The notes: generated from the letters alone by a model not told the origin. Positions 5,582-14,872 are shown, counted from the stretch's first letter. The stretch is 64,000 bases of DNA from Thermaurantimonas aggregans (GCF_003851885.1 NZ_BHZE01000003.1:62001-126000); one strand, 5' to 3'. Program-made: numbers and translations.

Positions 5582-8353
5582 TTAATAAACAATCAAGTTC
5601 TTTGAATCAACGCCTATACCGTTTACAACAAGTATTACACTATATGCACCGGGAGTGTAGTTTGAAACATCTACAGAATGCGAGGTGCTATTCAGCGGAA
5701 GGATATAGTTGTTGTGAATTGTGCCAAACGAATTCATGATTATGAGGTATGCACTGTTAGTATTTTCAATTTCGTATGAAATTAAAGTCTGTGAATTCGT
5801 TGGATTTGGAGAAATTTGTTCAATCCAGAATTGCTTTACTGTAACAGTAACTTCATCATAATCTTTGAAACCATCCGTATTTGCAATTACTTCAAGCTTG
5901 TATTTGGAAGTTATATCAGGCGAAACTGAAACGTCTTTCGCTGAGTATATTAAATTACCTTGTGGGTCATACCAATTGTATGTGGCAGTTTCTGAAATGT
6001 CCACAGCGTGAAAAGTGGTGCTTTCATTTTTACGAATCTCTCTATCAGAACCAGCATTTGCATAAAATGGTGTTCTTGGTGATTTATGAATTATAAAGTG
6101 TTCAGCACCAGTAATATGTTCTAAATCAGAATGATAATTTTGATAAACTCGATAATTATAGGTTTCTTCGTTCGTAATTTCTTTTGTTAAAAAGCTAAAC
6201 CCGACATAGATGGGGATTCGGGTTTCAGCAGAAAAGTAAATATTTTCGAGTGTTACTCTTGGTGAAAGTACTAAAAATTCACGCTCTTTGATAATTCTTA
6301 TGTCAGGGTGTTGCTCTAATGCAGTTTGAAGTAATTCCCATCCTTCATTATCTAATATAATGTGTACCTCGGCTTCTTCAAGAATTGACGCTCCTTCCTC
6401 TTCTTCTGGAATTTCAAATGTTAAATCAAAATTACCATCAGTTGTTGTTGCGTTTCCTACAAACATAAATCGACCATGAGGATAACGAACACCGCCAATT
6501 TCGGGAAGAACTAAGCCGGGATGAATATCCACAACTGTTACGTTCCTTAAGGCAATATTGTTATTGTGATAAACATCAAACTCTAACTGATTAGGGTAGA
6601 GTGTTATTGGGTCGGAAATAATGTCTTCAATCCTTGCTAATAGACAAGATGCCCAATTTTGGTGAATGTAAGGGTTTAGAATATTCCATTCAAATTCGAA
6701 TATTTTACTATCTCCTGGACCTAGATTTGGAATTGGCAAAACATCTATCACGTCTCCAATTGTTGGTTGAGAGCCATCCCAGTTTTGAGGCCAAGAAGAT
6801 GAACTTGAAGCTTTTGACCAATACAATGCGAGGTTGCCTTGTGCATAACTTGAGTCGCAACTTTTGTTCCAAACCCTTACATATACATAAACAGGTTGAG
6901 ATGAGCTATATTCAGGCTCTTGGTGTGTTTGATTTGTAAACCCATCAGCTTGGTTTCTTACCCATATGTCAGGGCTCTTGTCAAACCACCAACCCCAAGC
7001 ATAGCTTCCGGGATAACCAAAATCTTCAGGCCTATCTTTTATATAAAGGTCTAATGAGGTACTGTGGGAGCCTTGAGCAGCTTGAACTGCTTTAAAGGCA
7101 TTTAATCTTCCAGTTCCAACTACGCCAGGGAAATTAGCAGCATCGGTTATTGGGTCGGTAGTATTTTTTAAAATATCCTGTGTCCAATTTGAGTTAAGAC
7201 AAGGATTTACTGCATACATCAAAGCGGCAGTTCCAGAAACTATAGGCGTACTTTGCGAAGTTCCTCCCCAACAACCATAATATGGCCAAGTATTTGTTCC
7301 GCCATTTGTTGATGTACCTCCCATAATTCTATATCCAGGGGCACACAGGTCAACTTCAGGGTAATGACTATTAGTACTAGAATTTGAACAAGATTCGCTA
7401 TTTACATGCTTATCATCTTTTCCGGTACTACTAATGACAATTGTTCTTGGGTCTTCAAATCCTGAAAACGGATATAGTCTTAAACCTCCACAATGAATAG
7501 TGCCATTTCCTGCAGCACGGATTATTGTCGTTCCATTATTTAAAATCTCCTGTTCAGCTAATAAGTAGGAAGTTGGTGGACTACAACCAGCATACCAACT
7601 TAAGGAAATTATATTAGCACCTAAGACGCTACTAGCATATACACAAGGTGATAGCCCCCATGAATTAAACATGACTCTTGTATTATAGCCAATAGAAGCC
7701 ATTTGTCCATTGGCAACCTGCCCTGAGTCTACCGTTTCAGCAGCTAGGATTGTTGCAACAGAAGTGCCATGTGATTGAGGTGTAAAAGGACTACCAGATT
7801 GATAATTATAGGGTGGATGAATTTTTCCTATAAGGTCAGGATGGAGAGGGTCTATTCCATCATCCGTAACAGCGACTTTAACGGCAGTGTCACCTTTTGT
7901 AATATTCCAAGCTTGAGGAGCCTGAATTGTTTGCAATGACCATAACCAGTCGTTATTCGGGTCATTTACCGTAAGCCACCACATATAATCAGCAGGGTCT
8001 GAAACGGTTTTTGGTACATAGCATTTTTCAATAGATAGAAATAGTTCATTGTTTGGATTGAGCCTAGTTAATGCAGCAAACAAAGAATCTTCGCTCAAAG
8101 AGGTACTGAGCTCATAAAGTCTTTGCAATTCAGGTGTTTTTGCAAAGCTCATAGGTTGTGAGATTTCCGTGATGCCAAAATCTGTCAATAGTTGAGCAAA
8201 TTCTGGATTATTAGACTCCCGTTCTCCTACCGGGATAATTTCATGGTCATGAACTATAATCCAAATTTTACCGGGGTAATAGTCGCTTTGAGCGAATAAA
8301 GATAAAGGTCCAACTATTAAGACCCAAATTAAAAGTCGTGTAATTGTTTTCAT
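5582..8353 (-). CDS. Subtilisin-like serine protease with T9SS sorting domain
   Basis: A 923-aa secreted S8-family protease. Signal peptide at residues 1-21, a propeptide-like region to about 140, then the catalytic domain with Asp164 (VAVTDDGIDP), His195 (SHGTSVAT), the oxyanion Asn region RAAGNG near 280, and Ser366 (GGTSQSTP). Residues about 425-800 hold beta-rich accessory domains, the later part PKD-like (ANAGSDREIRKNEST). The C-terminus, from IEQISPNPTNSQTLISYEIE, is a type A sorting domain. The full triad suggests an active extracellular or surface protease. It is an unusually large passenger for a block bounded by the attC-like repeats C and D. Confidence 0.93.
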   Translation of the reverse strand: MKTITRLLIWVLIVGPLSLFAQSDYYPGKIWIIVHDHEIIPVGERESNNPEFAQLLTDFGITEISQPMSFAKTPELQRLYELSTSLSEDSLFAALTRLNPNNELFLSIEKCYVPKTVSDPADYMWWLTVNDPNNDWLWSLQTIQAPQAWNITKGDTAVKVAVTDDGIDPLHPDLIGKIHPPYNYQSGSPFTPQSHGTSVATILAAETVDSGQVANGQMASIGYNTRVMFNSWGLSPCVYASSVLGANIISLSWYAGCSPPTSYLLAEQEILNNGTTIIRAAGNGTIHCGGLRLYPFSGFEDPRTIVISSTGKDDKHVNSESCSNSSTNSHYPEVDLCAPGYRIMGGTSTNGGTNTWPYYGCWGGTSQSTPIVSGTAALMYAVNPCLNSNWTQDILKNTTDPITDAANFPGVVGTGRLNAFKAVQAAQGSHSTSLDLYIKDRPEDFGYPGSYAWGWWFDKSPDIWVRNQADGFTNQTHQEPEYSSSQPVYVYVRVWNKSCDSSYAQGNLALYWSKASSSSSWPQNWDGSQPTIGDVIDVLPIPNLGPGDSKIFEFEWNILNPYIHQNWASCLLARIEDIISDPITLYPNQLEFDVYHNNNIALRNVTVVDIHPGLVLPEIGGVRYPHGRFMFVGNATTTDGNFDLTFEIPEEEEGASILEEAEVHIILDNEGWELLQTALEQHPDIRIIKEREFLVLSPRVTLENIYFSAETRIPIYVGFSFLTKEITNEETYNYRVYQNYHSDLEHITGAEHFIIHKSPRTPFYANAGSDREIRKNESTTFHAVDISETATYNWYDPQGNLIYSAKDVSVSPDITSKYKLEVIANTDGFKDYDEVTVTVKQFWIEQISPNPTNSQTLISYEIENTNSAYLIIMNSFGTIHNNYILPLNSTSHSVDVSNYTPGAYSVILVVNGIGVDSKNLIVY

Positions 8354-8533
8354 CTTGTTGTTTTTTAAAGTATTAGTAAAAGCGTAGAGCTAAATTAAAC
8401 ATTTTTTTGAAATTTTGTCTTTCAACATTGTTGTTCTTCCAACAAATCTTCGGAAAGTTAAGGAGGAATAAATTTGATGGACGGCTGAAATGTCCAAAAA
8501 TAATCTTTGTCTTGTAATTGCAAAGAAGCAAGT

Positions 8534-8578
8534 GTTTGGCAAGCGATGTGGTCGCTTGTGAGATGGGGCTTGCCAAAC
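8534..8578. repeat. Hairpin beside repeat D
   Basis: GTTTGGCAAG at 8534-8543 is the exact inverse of 8569-8578, with an inner GCGA/TCGC stem at 8543-8555. It lies in the 350-bp non-coding stretch 8354-8704, which otherwise holds only repeat D. It has no T-tract. It is the third such hairpin next to a repeat of the attC-like family. Confidence 0.6.
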
Positions 8579-8650
8579 TTTTGCTTTGTGTGTCGGCAAG
8601 TTACCTGATAAGTTCTATTTTCCGCTCCGTCAGTCATTTTTGTATGTTTG

Positions 8651-8786
8651 CTAACGGCTGAGTATATGCGTTCGGGCGGGATTAATAACGAAAACTTAAA
8701 TAGAATGAATAAAGATGAATTAACCACAAATGCTGATACAGAGCAAGTCGCCCCGCCTGACGCATATACTTTGTTACCTGCCGTGC
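8651..8786. repeat. attC-like palindromic repeat, copy D
   Basis: The left arm 8661-8680 (AGTATATGCGTTCGGGCGGG) pairs with 8752-8770 with few mismatches. The outer ends read CTAACGG and GTTACCTGCC. The loop starts GGGATTAATAACGAAAACTT, like GGGATTTTTACCACAAAACTT in copy C, but the rest has diverged and appears to encode the start of the next gene. Confidence 0.7.
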
Positions 8787-9100
8787 TTCTGGATGATGAA
8801 GGTTATCCAACTGAAGAATGGTTGCAATACATTAAAGGCTATAAGCCTGATGAAAGTTTGCCTTTGCTGACTTTTGTAAAAACGGTGCTGATTGATGGAT
8901 GGTATATGTCGGACTGGGGATTTAAGTTGCATAAGAAATACAAAGGCAAACATAAACTTGAACTGCATACAGGTGGATGGAGTGGAAATGAAGAAATTAT
9001 TGCAGCCATAAAATCAAATATGTGGCTTACTCATTTTAAGATGAGATATGTTATGTGGCGAACTGGCGGTCATCATTACTTCGAGTTGTCTGTTGTGTAG
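8705..9100 (+). CDS. Small uncharacterised protein (cassette orphan)
   Basis: About 131 aa if the ATG at 8705 is used (MNKDELTTNADTEQV). Earlier in-frame starts (TTG 8648, ATG 8666) lie in the repeat arm and are less likely. The core reads GYPTEEWLQYIKGY, then WYMSDWGFKLHKKYKG, LELHTGGWSGNEEIIAAIKS and a final TGGHHYFELSV. I do not recognise a named family. The aromatic-rich, compact, soluble look is typical of small orphan proteins carried by gene cassettes. It is the only plus-strand gene of the accessory region, begins inside repeat D and ends 3 bp before half-repeat E. Confidence 0.6.
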   Translation: MNKDELTTNADTEQVAPPDAYTLLPAVLLDDEGYPTEEWLQYIKGYKPDESLPLLTFVKTVLIDGWYMSDWGFKLHKKYKGKHKLELHTGGWSGNEEIIAAIKSNMWLTHFKMRYVMWRTGGHHYFELSVV

Positions 9101-9103
9101 CAT

Positions 9104-9130
9104 GGCAGGTAACACACAAATATACGCAAA
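9104..9130. repeat. Left half of an attC-like repeat (copy E)
   Basis: GGCAGGTAAC at 9104-9113 is the exact inverse of GTTACCTGCC at the right end of copy D (8773-8782). It is followed by ACACAAATATACGCA, which resembles the left arm of copy B (TAACGG...CTATACGCA). The right arm is missing, so the cassette array seems to end here. Confidence 0.45.
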
Positions 9131-9459
9131 TCGCTTTTTAAGAAACCTTTTCTATTAACTATATATTCAACACCTTTAAAACAATGAAAATCAATGATAT
9201 ATGCCAGTTTTCCCATTCTTATTTATCGTTTCATGTAATAGATATTTAATTTCGTATCATTTTATTGATATTCATTGTACGAATTGAAAAATGAATGGAG
9301 GTATCTCGCCTTTTAAGGGTTATTTCAGACTATAAATGTAAGATGGTATCATCATTTTATTGTTGATTTCAAAATCTGGAATTGAGTAATAAAAATATTC
9401 ATTTTTGGATAAAGTTTTCTACTAAATCGGGTATCGATAGTTGTAGAAAATTTACTCTT
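9131..9459. other. AT-rich gap, nothing identified
   Basis: About 330 bp of AT-rich DNA between the accessory region and rnhB. I see no convincing gene, RNA, hairpin or repeat. It probably marks the junction between accessory and core chromosome. Confidence 0.5.
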
Positions 9460-10065
9460 TCACCCCCCAAACAAATCTGGTTCGAAGAATTTGCTGACAA
9501 ACTTTCGGCGGTGATGGGGGGTAATGCCTTGGCGTAGTAGGGCCTCGATATGGGGGCGGGTAGGGTAGCCTTTGTTTTTATCCCATTGAAAGTGTGGGTA
9601 GTCCTGGTGCAGCTGCAGCATCAGCCGATCGCGGTATACCTTGGCTAATATGGAGGCTGCAGCTATGGCCTGATAGCGGGCATCGCCCTTCACCATGCAG
9701 CGGTGGGGAATGTGCCAACGGGGAAATCGATTGCCATCGATCAGCAGGAGCCCGGGCACAACGGTCAATTTGAGTACTGCTTGTTGCATGGCCAGCAGAG
9801 AGGCATTCAGAATGTTGATGCGGTTAATTTCTTCTACCGAAACTTCCGCGATGGCCCAGGCTTTTGCTTGTTGGCAAATGATATCAAACAAGCTTTCGCG
9901 CTGTCTGGCGGTGAGCTTCTTGCTGTCGTTGAGCAGTGGGATCGGCTTTTGGGAGTCTAAAATCACGGCTGCGGCTACGACAGGGCCAGCAAGACAGCCA
10001 CGACCGGTTTCATCGCAACCGGCCTCGGGCACTTCGGTTTGAAAAAAGTCGATCAATTCGCTCAT
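9460..10065 (-). CDS. rnhB: Ribonuclease HII
   Basis: A 201-aa RNase HII, which cuts RNA in RNA-DNA hybrids and starts removal of single ribonucleotides from DNA. The DETGRG motif is near residue 18, with further acidic residues in LLLIDGNRF and in KGDARYQAIAAASILAKVYRD, which together form the DEDD-type active site. Length is normal. The start overlaps the stop of the glycosyltransferase gene by ATGA (10062-10065), so translation is coupled. Confidence 0.96.
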   Translation of the reverse strand: MSELIDFFQTEVPEAGCDETGRGCLAGPVVAAAVILDSQKPIPLLNDSKKLTARQRESLFDIICQQAKAWAIAEVSVEEINRINILNASLLAMQQAVLKLTVVPGLLLIDGNRFPRWHIPHRCMVKGDARYQAIAAASILAKVYRDRLMLQLHQDYPHFQWDKNKGYPTRPHIEALLRQGITPHHRRKFVSKFFEPDLFGG

Positions 10066-11192
10066 GATTCAATGGCAGCAAGTATAGTATTCCACAATCT
10101 TTCGGCGGTCTTCTGCCAGGTAAACTCCCTTGCCCTAACCATGCCTTTTGTTATGAGCTGTTGCCTAAGCCCGGAGTCTGAGGTGATGGTGTGCATGGCT
10201 TGGGCGATTTGTTCGTAGTCTGTTGAATTGCAGTACAAAGCAACTTCACCGCCTACTTCGGGCAGTGAAGTCGCCGTGGAGGTGATTACAGGCACACCTG
10301 CCCGAAAAGCTTCTACTACCGGAATACCAAAACCTTCGAAGTGCGACACAAACCACAGTGCCTCGGCTGCGGCAAGTAATTGGTTGAGCTCTTCTCCTTG
10401 CTTGCGGCCGACGAAGAGTACTTTGTCGCTATGCTCCATGGCGTGATAGGTCTTTTCCATTTGCGGTGTCCAGTGCATTTTTTCGCCCACCACTACCAAC
10501 CGAAAATCAGCAGTGTGACGCGAGCAAAACAGATCAAACGACCTGAACAGGCCTTCGATGTTTTTTCTTGGATTGAAGGCGCCGATAAAGATGAAATATG
10601 GCTTTCCCTCACTCACCTGCAAACGAACTTCCTGTTTTTCTTTTTCGCTGATGGGTTTAAAAATTTCAGAAGCGCCATTGTACACTACATCTATTTTTTC
10701 AGCTTCTACTCCGTAGGTAGATACCAGGTCGCTTTTTGACCACTGGCTTACGGTTGCTATTCTGCTCGCTTTATGAGCAAACCGGGGAAAGAAATGGCGG
10801 TAATACCTTCTGACTAAAGGTGGTACAAACTCCGGATGGTGCTCAAAGTTGATGTCGTGAATCACAGCGATCTGTGGGGTAGAGGAGTGCCGCAAACTGA
10901 GATAGCCGTCAGGACTGAGATAAATGTCGTGTGGATGCTTTTGCAGATATGCGTGCACCGAATGTTCAAAATACCAATACCAAAGCACCGGATGCCTTGC
11001 CGGTGGAAAGAGCTTAACAGGCGTAATGTTTGTGCTGAATACAAATTTTTCGTCCCAGGGACGGTCGAACAGAAAGGTAAAATGAACATCGGGGTACCTT
11101 TGGGTGAGCACTTTCAGCGTATTGTAAGTAAACCATCCGATGCCTTCGAGCCGGCCGGGGAGTAGAAACCGGGTGTTTACAGCTATGCGCAC
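10062..11192 (-). CDS. Glycosyltransferase, GT4 family
   Basis: A 376-aa GT-B glycosyltransferase. The N-terminal acceptor domain starts MRIAVNTRFLLPGRLEGIG. The donor half shows FIFIGAFNPRKNIEGL, VGRKQGEELNQLL and the family's E-x7-E motif HFEGFGIPVVEA, followed by PVITSTATSLPEVGGEVALY. It probably adds a hexose or a related sugar to an envelope glycan; donor and acceptor are not known. The gene is coupled to rnhB through a 4-nt overlap and lies 33 nt after the ABC permease gene, so it may be the middle of a four-gene run. Confidence 0.9.
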   Translation of the reverse strand: MRIAVNTRFLLPGRLEGIGWFTYNTLKVLTQRYPDVHFTFLFDRPWDEKFVFSTNITPVKLFPPARHPVLWYWYFEHSVHAYLQKHPHDIYLSPDGYLSLRHSSTPQIAVIHDINFEHHPEFVPPLVRRYYRHFFPRFAHKASRIATVSQWSKSDLVSTYGVEAEKIDVVYNGASEIFKPISEKEKQEVRLQVSEGKPYFIFIGAFNPRKNIEGLFRSFDLFCSRHTADFRLVVVGEKMHWTPQMEKTYHAMEHSDKVLFVGRKQGEELNQLLAAAEALWFVSHFEGFGIPVVEAFRAGVPVITSTATSLPEVGGEVALYCNSTDYEQIAQAMHTITSDSGLRQQLITKGMVRAREFTWQKTAERLWNTILAAIES

Positions 11193-11225
11193 AGCAGAAT
11201 TTTTGGCAAGTTTATCACAAGATGA

Positions 11226-12488
11226 TCAGTTGCCCTGACGAATGGCCTCTACAGGATCGAGCTGGCTGGCTGAGCGCGCAGGGGCATACCCTGAAATTAA
11301 CCCAATGGCTACACTGATCACTACACCTTGAACAATGTTTTTGGCACTGAGGTAAAAGGGAAATTCCAACGCCCCGGTTACGATCAGCAGCGTGGCAAAG
11401 ACCAGAACAAGACCAATCAATCCACCTACCACACACAGGGCGACACTTTCGGTTAAAAATTGTCCGAGAATAAACCGACGTGGAGCGCCGAGGGCTTTGC
11501 GGATACCGATTTCTGAGGTGCGCTCCTTCACACTTACAAACATGATGTTAGCTATTCCAAAGCCGCCCACCAAAATAGAAAATCCGCCTATGAAAATACC
11601 CGCGATGGTCACTATGCGAAAAATCTGATCCAGACTTGAGCTGATGAGTGAGATCTCATTGAGGGCAAAGTTGTCTTCGGCCTTGGGCTTGAGCCTTCGA
11701 ATGGCGCGCATGTTTTGACGCAACTCGTCTTTGAACTCAGTCAGAGTTACATTTTCAGGGGCGCGCACCATGATGAAGCTGCCATTGATTGCGTTTTCAT
11801 TCACAAACTTTCTTCCAAAATTTACAGGTATTACGATGTTCTGATCGTTATCGTTGCCTACCAGGCTTTTACCGGTTTTTTCAAATACACCTATCACCGT
11901 AAGTTTCTTACCCTTGAGCTGAATGCGTTGACCGACAGCGTTCATTTGCGGAAAAAGTCCTTCGGCTACATCGTACCCCAACACGCAAACCGGCGCGCCA
12001 GAGCGCGACTCCTGCTCGGTGAAGAATCGCCCTTGCCAGATTTTGTGGTTCCAAAGAGCCAGGTAATCGTGCGAAGTGAACAGCACAGAGGCACCTTCTA
12101 CCTGATTACCATAGGCCTTAGCGGTAGCAGTAAGGCCAAAAGCATATACCATTTTGTCGTAGTTGCGCACAAGGCGCGAAAGTTTTTCAAAGTCCTCGTA
12201 ACGTGGTTCAGGTCGATTCAGATACTTCCACCAGGGGTATTCTCCCCCGCCACCCCAGGGCCATTTTTGAATGTACACCACGTTGTTGCCGAGCTGTTGT
12301 ACCGAGTCGCGAATATTGCGCTCCAGCGAATCGACCATTGCAAATACGGTGATGATCGAATAGATTCCCACCGTAATGCCCAGCAGCGAGAGCAGGGTTC
12401 GAAACTTATTGACGCTCAGCGAGCGTATTCCGGTTTGAATGCTTTCGAGCAGCAGGGGGAGTTCAGCAAGTAGTTTATTTAGCTTCAC
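11226..12488 (-). CDS. ABC transporter permease, MacB/FtsX type
   Basis: A 420-aa inner-membrane protein with the MacB layout: one membrane helix near residues 33-50 (LSLLGITVGIYSIITVFAMV), a periplasmic MacB_PCD domain of about 220 residues, then a C-terminal FtsX domain with three helices. The conserved cytoplasmic loop VKERTSEIGIRKALGAPRR is intact, and the end LDPVEAIRQGN is typical. Members move lipoproteins, peptides or drugs, or act as mechanotransmitters. The partner ATPase is not encoded next to it. The N-terminus overlaps the GT2 gene by 14 nt. Confidence 0.93.
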   Translation of the reverse strand: MKLNKLLAELPLLLESIQTGIRSLSVNKFRTLLSLLGITVGIYSIITVFAMVDSLERNIRDSVQQLGNNVVYIQKWPWGGGGEYPWWKYLNRPEPRYEDFEKLSRLVRNYDKMVYAFGLTATAKAYGNQVEGASVLFTSHDYLALWNHKIWQGRFFTEQESRSGAPVCVLGYDVAEGLFPQMNAVGQRIQLKGKKLTVIGVFEKTGKSLVGNDNDQNIVIPVNFGRKFVNENAINGSFIMVRAPENVTLTEFKDELRQNMRAIRRLKPKAEDNFALNEISLISSSLDQIFRIVTIAGIFIGGFSILVGGFGIANIMFVSVKERTSEIGIRKALGAPRRFILGQFLTESVALCVVGGLIGLVLVFATLLIVTGALEFPFYLSAKNIVQGVVISVAIGLISGYAPARSASQLDPVEAIRQGN

Positions 12489-13644
12489 CTGTCTGACCTT
12501 TTTCAGTTACTTCAAAGTGCGTTGCCGTCTTCTTATTGATGCGTAGGATGGATCCGATCAAGGCCACAATCGCTACTGGTATGTGCGCAATGGCGCGAAG
12601 CAGATCCTTGTTGTACATGCTAGCAGGTACAGAGATCAGCATGGCAGAGTAGTACAGCACCGTGAGCAGCAGCCAGTTGTAGGTGAGCCAGTCGGTGAAG
12701 TAGTCCACCACACCTACAATGCCCATCAGCCCAATGAGCAACACCTTGGGAATCAACGCCATTTGAAAGCACTTGTCGAAGTAATCTACATTGCCCTTCA
12801 AAATCAGGTGCTTCAATCCATCCAAAAAGTAGTTTCTAAAAAAGTAAAATTGCGCTCCTAACCAGCGCGTGCGCTGCTTGCCGAAGTTTTTGGTAGTCGA
12901 TACCTTTTCGTCGTACACATAGGCATGCTCGTAAAACTCTATGGTATGCCCGTCTTTGAGCAGCAGCATTTCGAGTTGTTTGTCCTCGCCGGCAGTGTCG
13001 GTGATTTGAGCCATATACTTTTTGTAGAGATGGTATTCGAAGACCATTCCCGAACCGATTAAAGCTGATGAAAGGCCCATATTCCTGTGTCCTTTGCGGA
13101 AGATGTGATTGCCTATTTCTTCATTGGCCGCATCGAGTATGGCCATAGGTGTGTTTTTATTTTTGGCCGTGCGATGTGCTTGAATTATCTGATGCCCGCT
13201 TTTAAAAGCATCTGAAACTTTCCGAAGAAAGAAGTGCGCCATCACGTTGTCGCTGTCGAGTATCACTATGGCCTCCGGCGGATCGTTTTCCAGGTATTCC
13301 AATCCTTTATTTATGCTTTTGGCCTTGGTACTGTGGTCAAAAATTACCTCCAGTACCTCTGCGCCAATGGCTCTGAGCTTTTGCACAGTCTCGGGCTGAA
13401 AGCTATCGGCCAGAACGATCACGCGATACCTCTCGCGCGGATAATCTACCTCCAGCGCTTGGCGGGCAGTATCTACAATGATTTTATCTTCCTTGTAGCC
13501 AGGTATGAGTACAGCAAAACGCGTGAGTGGCTGACCTTTTTTCAAGATCAATTCATGAGGTGCCAGTCCGGCAACGGCAAAAATGAAAAAGTAAAAAACC
13601 TGTATGCCGATGAGTACAAAGAGCAATAATTCTACGTATTTCAT
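12475..13644 (-). CDS. Membrane glycosyltransferase, GT2 family
   Basis: A 389-aa processive-type GT2 enzyme. An N-terminal membrane helix is followed by the GT-A domain with FAVLIPGYKED, the DSDN metal-binding motif near residue 116, GEDKQLEMLL (catalytic Asp) and the QRTRW product-binding motif near 264. Two to three C-terminal helices form the translocation part. The motif set is that of synthases of the cellulose/hyaluronan class, so it may make or extrude a polysaccharide, but the product cannot be named. It is the first gene of the minus-strand run to rnhB. Confidence 0.88.
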   Translation of the reverse strand: MKYVELLLFVLIGIQVFYFFIFAVAGLAPHELILKKGQPLTRFAVLIPGYKEDKIIVDTARQALEVDYPRERYRVIVLADSFQPETVQKLRAIGAEVLEVIFDHSTKAKSINKGLEYLENDPPEAIVILDSDNVMAHFFLRKVSDAFKSGHQIIQAHRTAKNKNTPMAILDAANEEIGNHIFRKGHRNMGLSSALIGSGMVFEYHLYKKYMAQITDTAGEDKQLEMLLLKDGHTIEFYEHAYVYDEKVSTTKNFGKQRTRWLGAQFYFFRNYFLDGLKHLILKGNVDYFDKCFQMALIPKVLLIGLMGIVGVVDYFTDWLTYNWLLLTVLYYSAMLISVPASMYNKDLLRAIAHIPVAIVALIGSILRINKKTATHFEVTEKGQTGEAK

Positions 13645-13744
13645 ATCGGGGGCTTTTCTGCAGTTTGAGCGATCGTTTCGTGTTTCTTAAAAAAGTCTGC
13701 CGCAATCGGCACGACCCGTGCTATGACTTTACTTTGCCAAAAAT

Positions 13745-14872
13745 ATGCTTTTTCAAATGGTCAGAATTCCCTTTGCCAAAATACTTTTTTTCGTCGTACT
13801 TACTCTTACCACTGCAGCGCAAAAATCTTCAAAGCCAAAAGCCATTACCTATCCCGGTGAAGTTCATCTCAAAAACCTTCGCCAGCTCACCAACGGGGGC
13901 GACAATGCCGAAGCCTATTGGAGTTTCGACAACCGAAAGCTCGTGATGCAGAGCAACAATCCCGCCTGGGGCCTGAAGTGCGACCAAATCTTCTGGTGGG
14001 ACATCCGTCGCGATAATCTCTTCCAATCGCGCCCTCAGATGGTCTCCACCGGTCGCGGTCGTACCACGTGCAGCTTTTTTCTACCCGGCGATACATTGAT
14101 CCTCTTTGCTAGTACGCACGAAGGGGGCGATGCCTGCCCACCCGAACCTGACCGCTCCGAGGGATATGTATGGCCACTCTACAATACGTATGATATTTAT
14201 GTGGCTGATTTAAAAGGCAATATTGTAAAAAAACTCACCGATCGCAAGGGGTATGACGCTGAAGCTACTGTTTCGCCAAAAGGTGATAAAATAGTCTTCA
14301 CTTCTGACCGATCTGGCGATCTTGAACTGTGGGTGATGGATATCGACGGCTCCAATCCCGTGCAAATCACCAACGAACTTGGGTATGACGGAGGTGCATT
14401 TTTTTCGCCCGACGGCAGTAAAATCGTCTTTCGCGCCAGCCGGCCAAAGACACCCGAAGAGATCGCTGAATACAAAGCTCTACTGGCCAAAGGCCTCGTA
14501 AAACCCTCTAATATGGAAATCTTTGTGTGCAACGCCGACGGCTCCGACCTGCGCCAGGTCACTAATCTCGGTAAAGCCAACTGGGCACCATATTACCACC
14601 CCGACGGCAAGCGCATCCTCTTCTCATCCAATCATCACAGCCCGCGCGGCTATCACTTCAATATCTTTATGATCAACGAAGACGGAACAGGCCTCAAGCA
14701 AATCACCTTCGATCCTACCTTCGACGCCTTCCCCATGTTCTCGTGGGACGGCAAAAAGCTCGTTTTCAGCTCTAATCGCAACAACGGTGGCACCCGCGAT
14801 ACCAACGTCTTCATCTGCGATTGGGACGAAAAGGGAAAAACCAAAAAATCCTCTACTCAAAAGAAGAAATAG
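13745..14872 (+). CDS. Secreted TolB-like beta-propeller protein
   Basis: A 375-aa protein with an N-terminal signal sequence (IPFAKILFFVVLTLTTAAQ) and at least four PD40/WD40-like blades, such as EATVSPKGDKIVFTSDRSG, GGAFFSPDGSKIVFRAS, WAPYYHPDGKRILFSSNHH and AFPMFSWDGKKLVFSSNRN. Such propellers occur as a TolB-like scaffold or as cell-surface binding modules. The enzyme role, if any, is unknown. The ATG at 13745 or the one at 13757 (MVRIPF) may be the start. It is read away from the minus-strand glycan genes. The C-terminus ends in a basic tail (KGKTKKSSTQKKK). Confidence 0.8.
   Translation: MLFQMVRIPFAKILFFVVLTLTTAAQKSSKPKAITYPGEVHLKNLRQLTNGGDNAEAYWSFDNRKLVMQSNNPAWGLKCDQIFWWDIRRDNLFQSRPQMVSTGRGRTTCSFFLPGDTLILFASTHEGGDACPPEPDRSEGYVWPLYNTYDIYVADLKGNIVKKLTDRKGYDAEATVSPKGDKIVFTSDRSGDLELWVMDIDGSNPVQITNELGYDGGAFFSPDGSKIVFRASRPKTPEEIAEYKALLAKGLVKPSNMEIFVCNADGSDLRQVTNLGKANWAPYYHPDGKRILFSSNHHSPRGYHFNIFMINEDGTGLKQITFDPTFDAFPMFSWDGKKLVFSSNRNNGGTRDTNVFICDWDEKGKTKKSSTQKKK

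Noticed and set aside
8373-8727. Minus-strand frames upstream of the subtilase gene
   Set aside because: Several short frames overlap each other and cover a hairpin and repeat D. None has a family signature.
611-9130. A complete integron
   Set aside because: No integrase gene or attI-like site is seen, blocks are large and gene direction is mixed. Only the repeat shape supports the idea.
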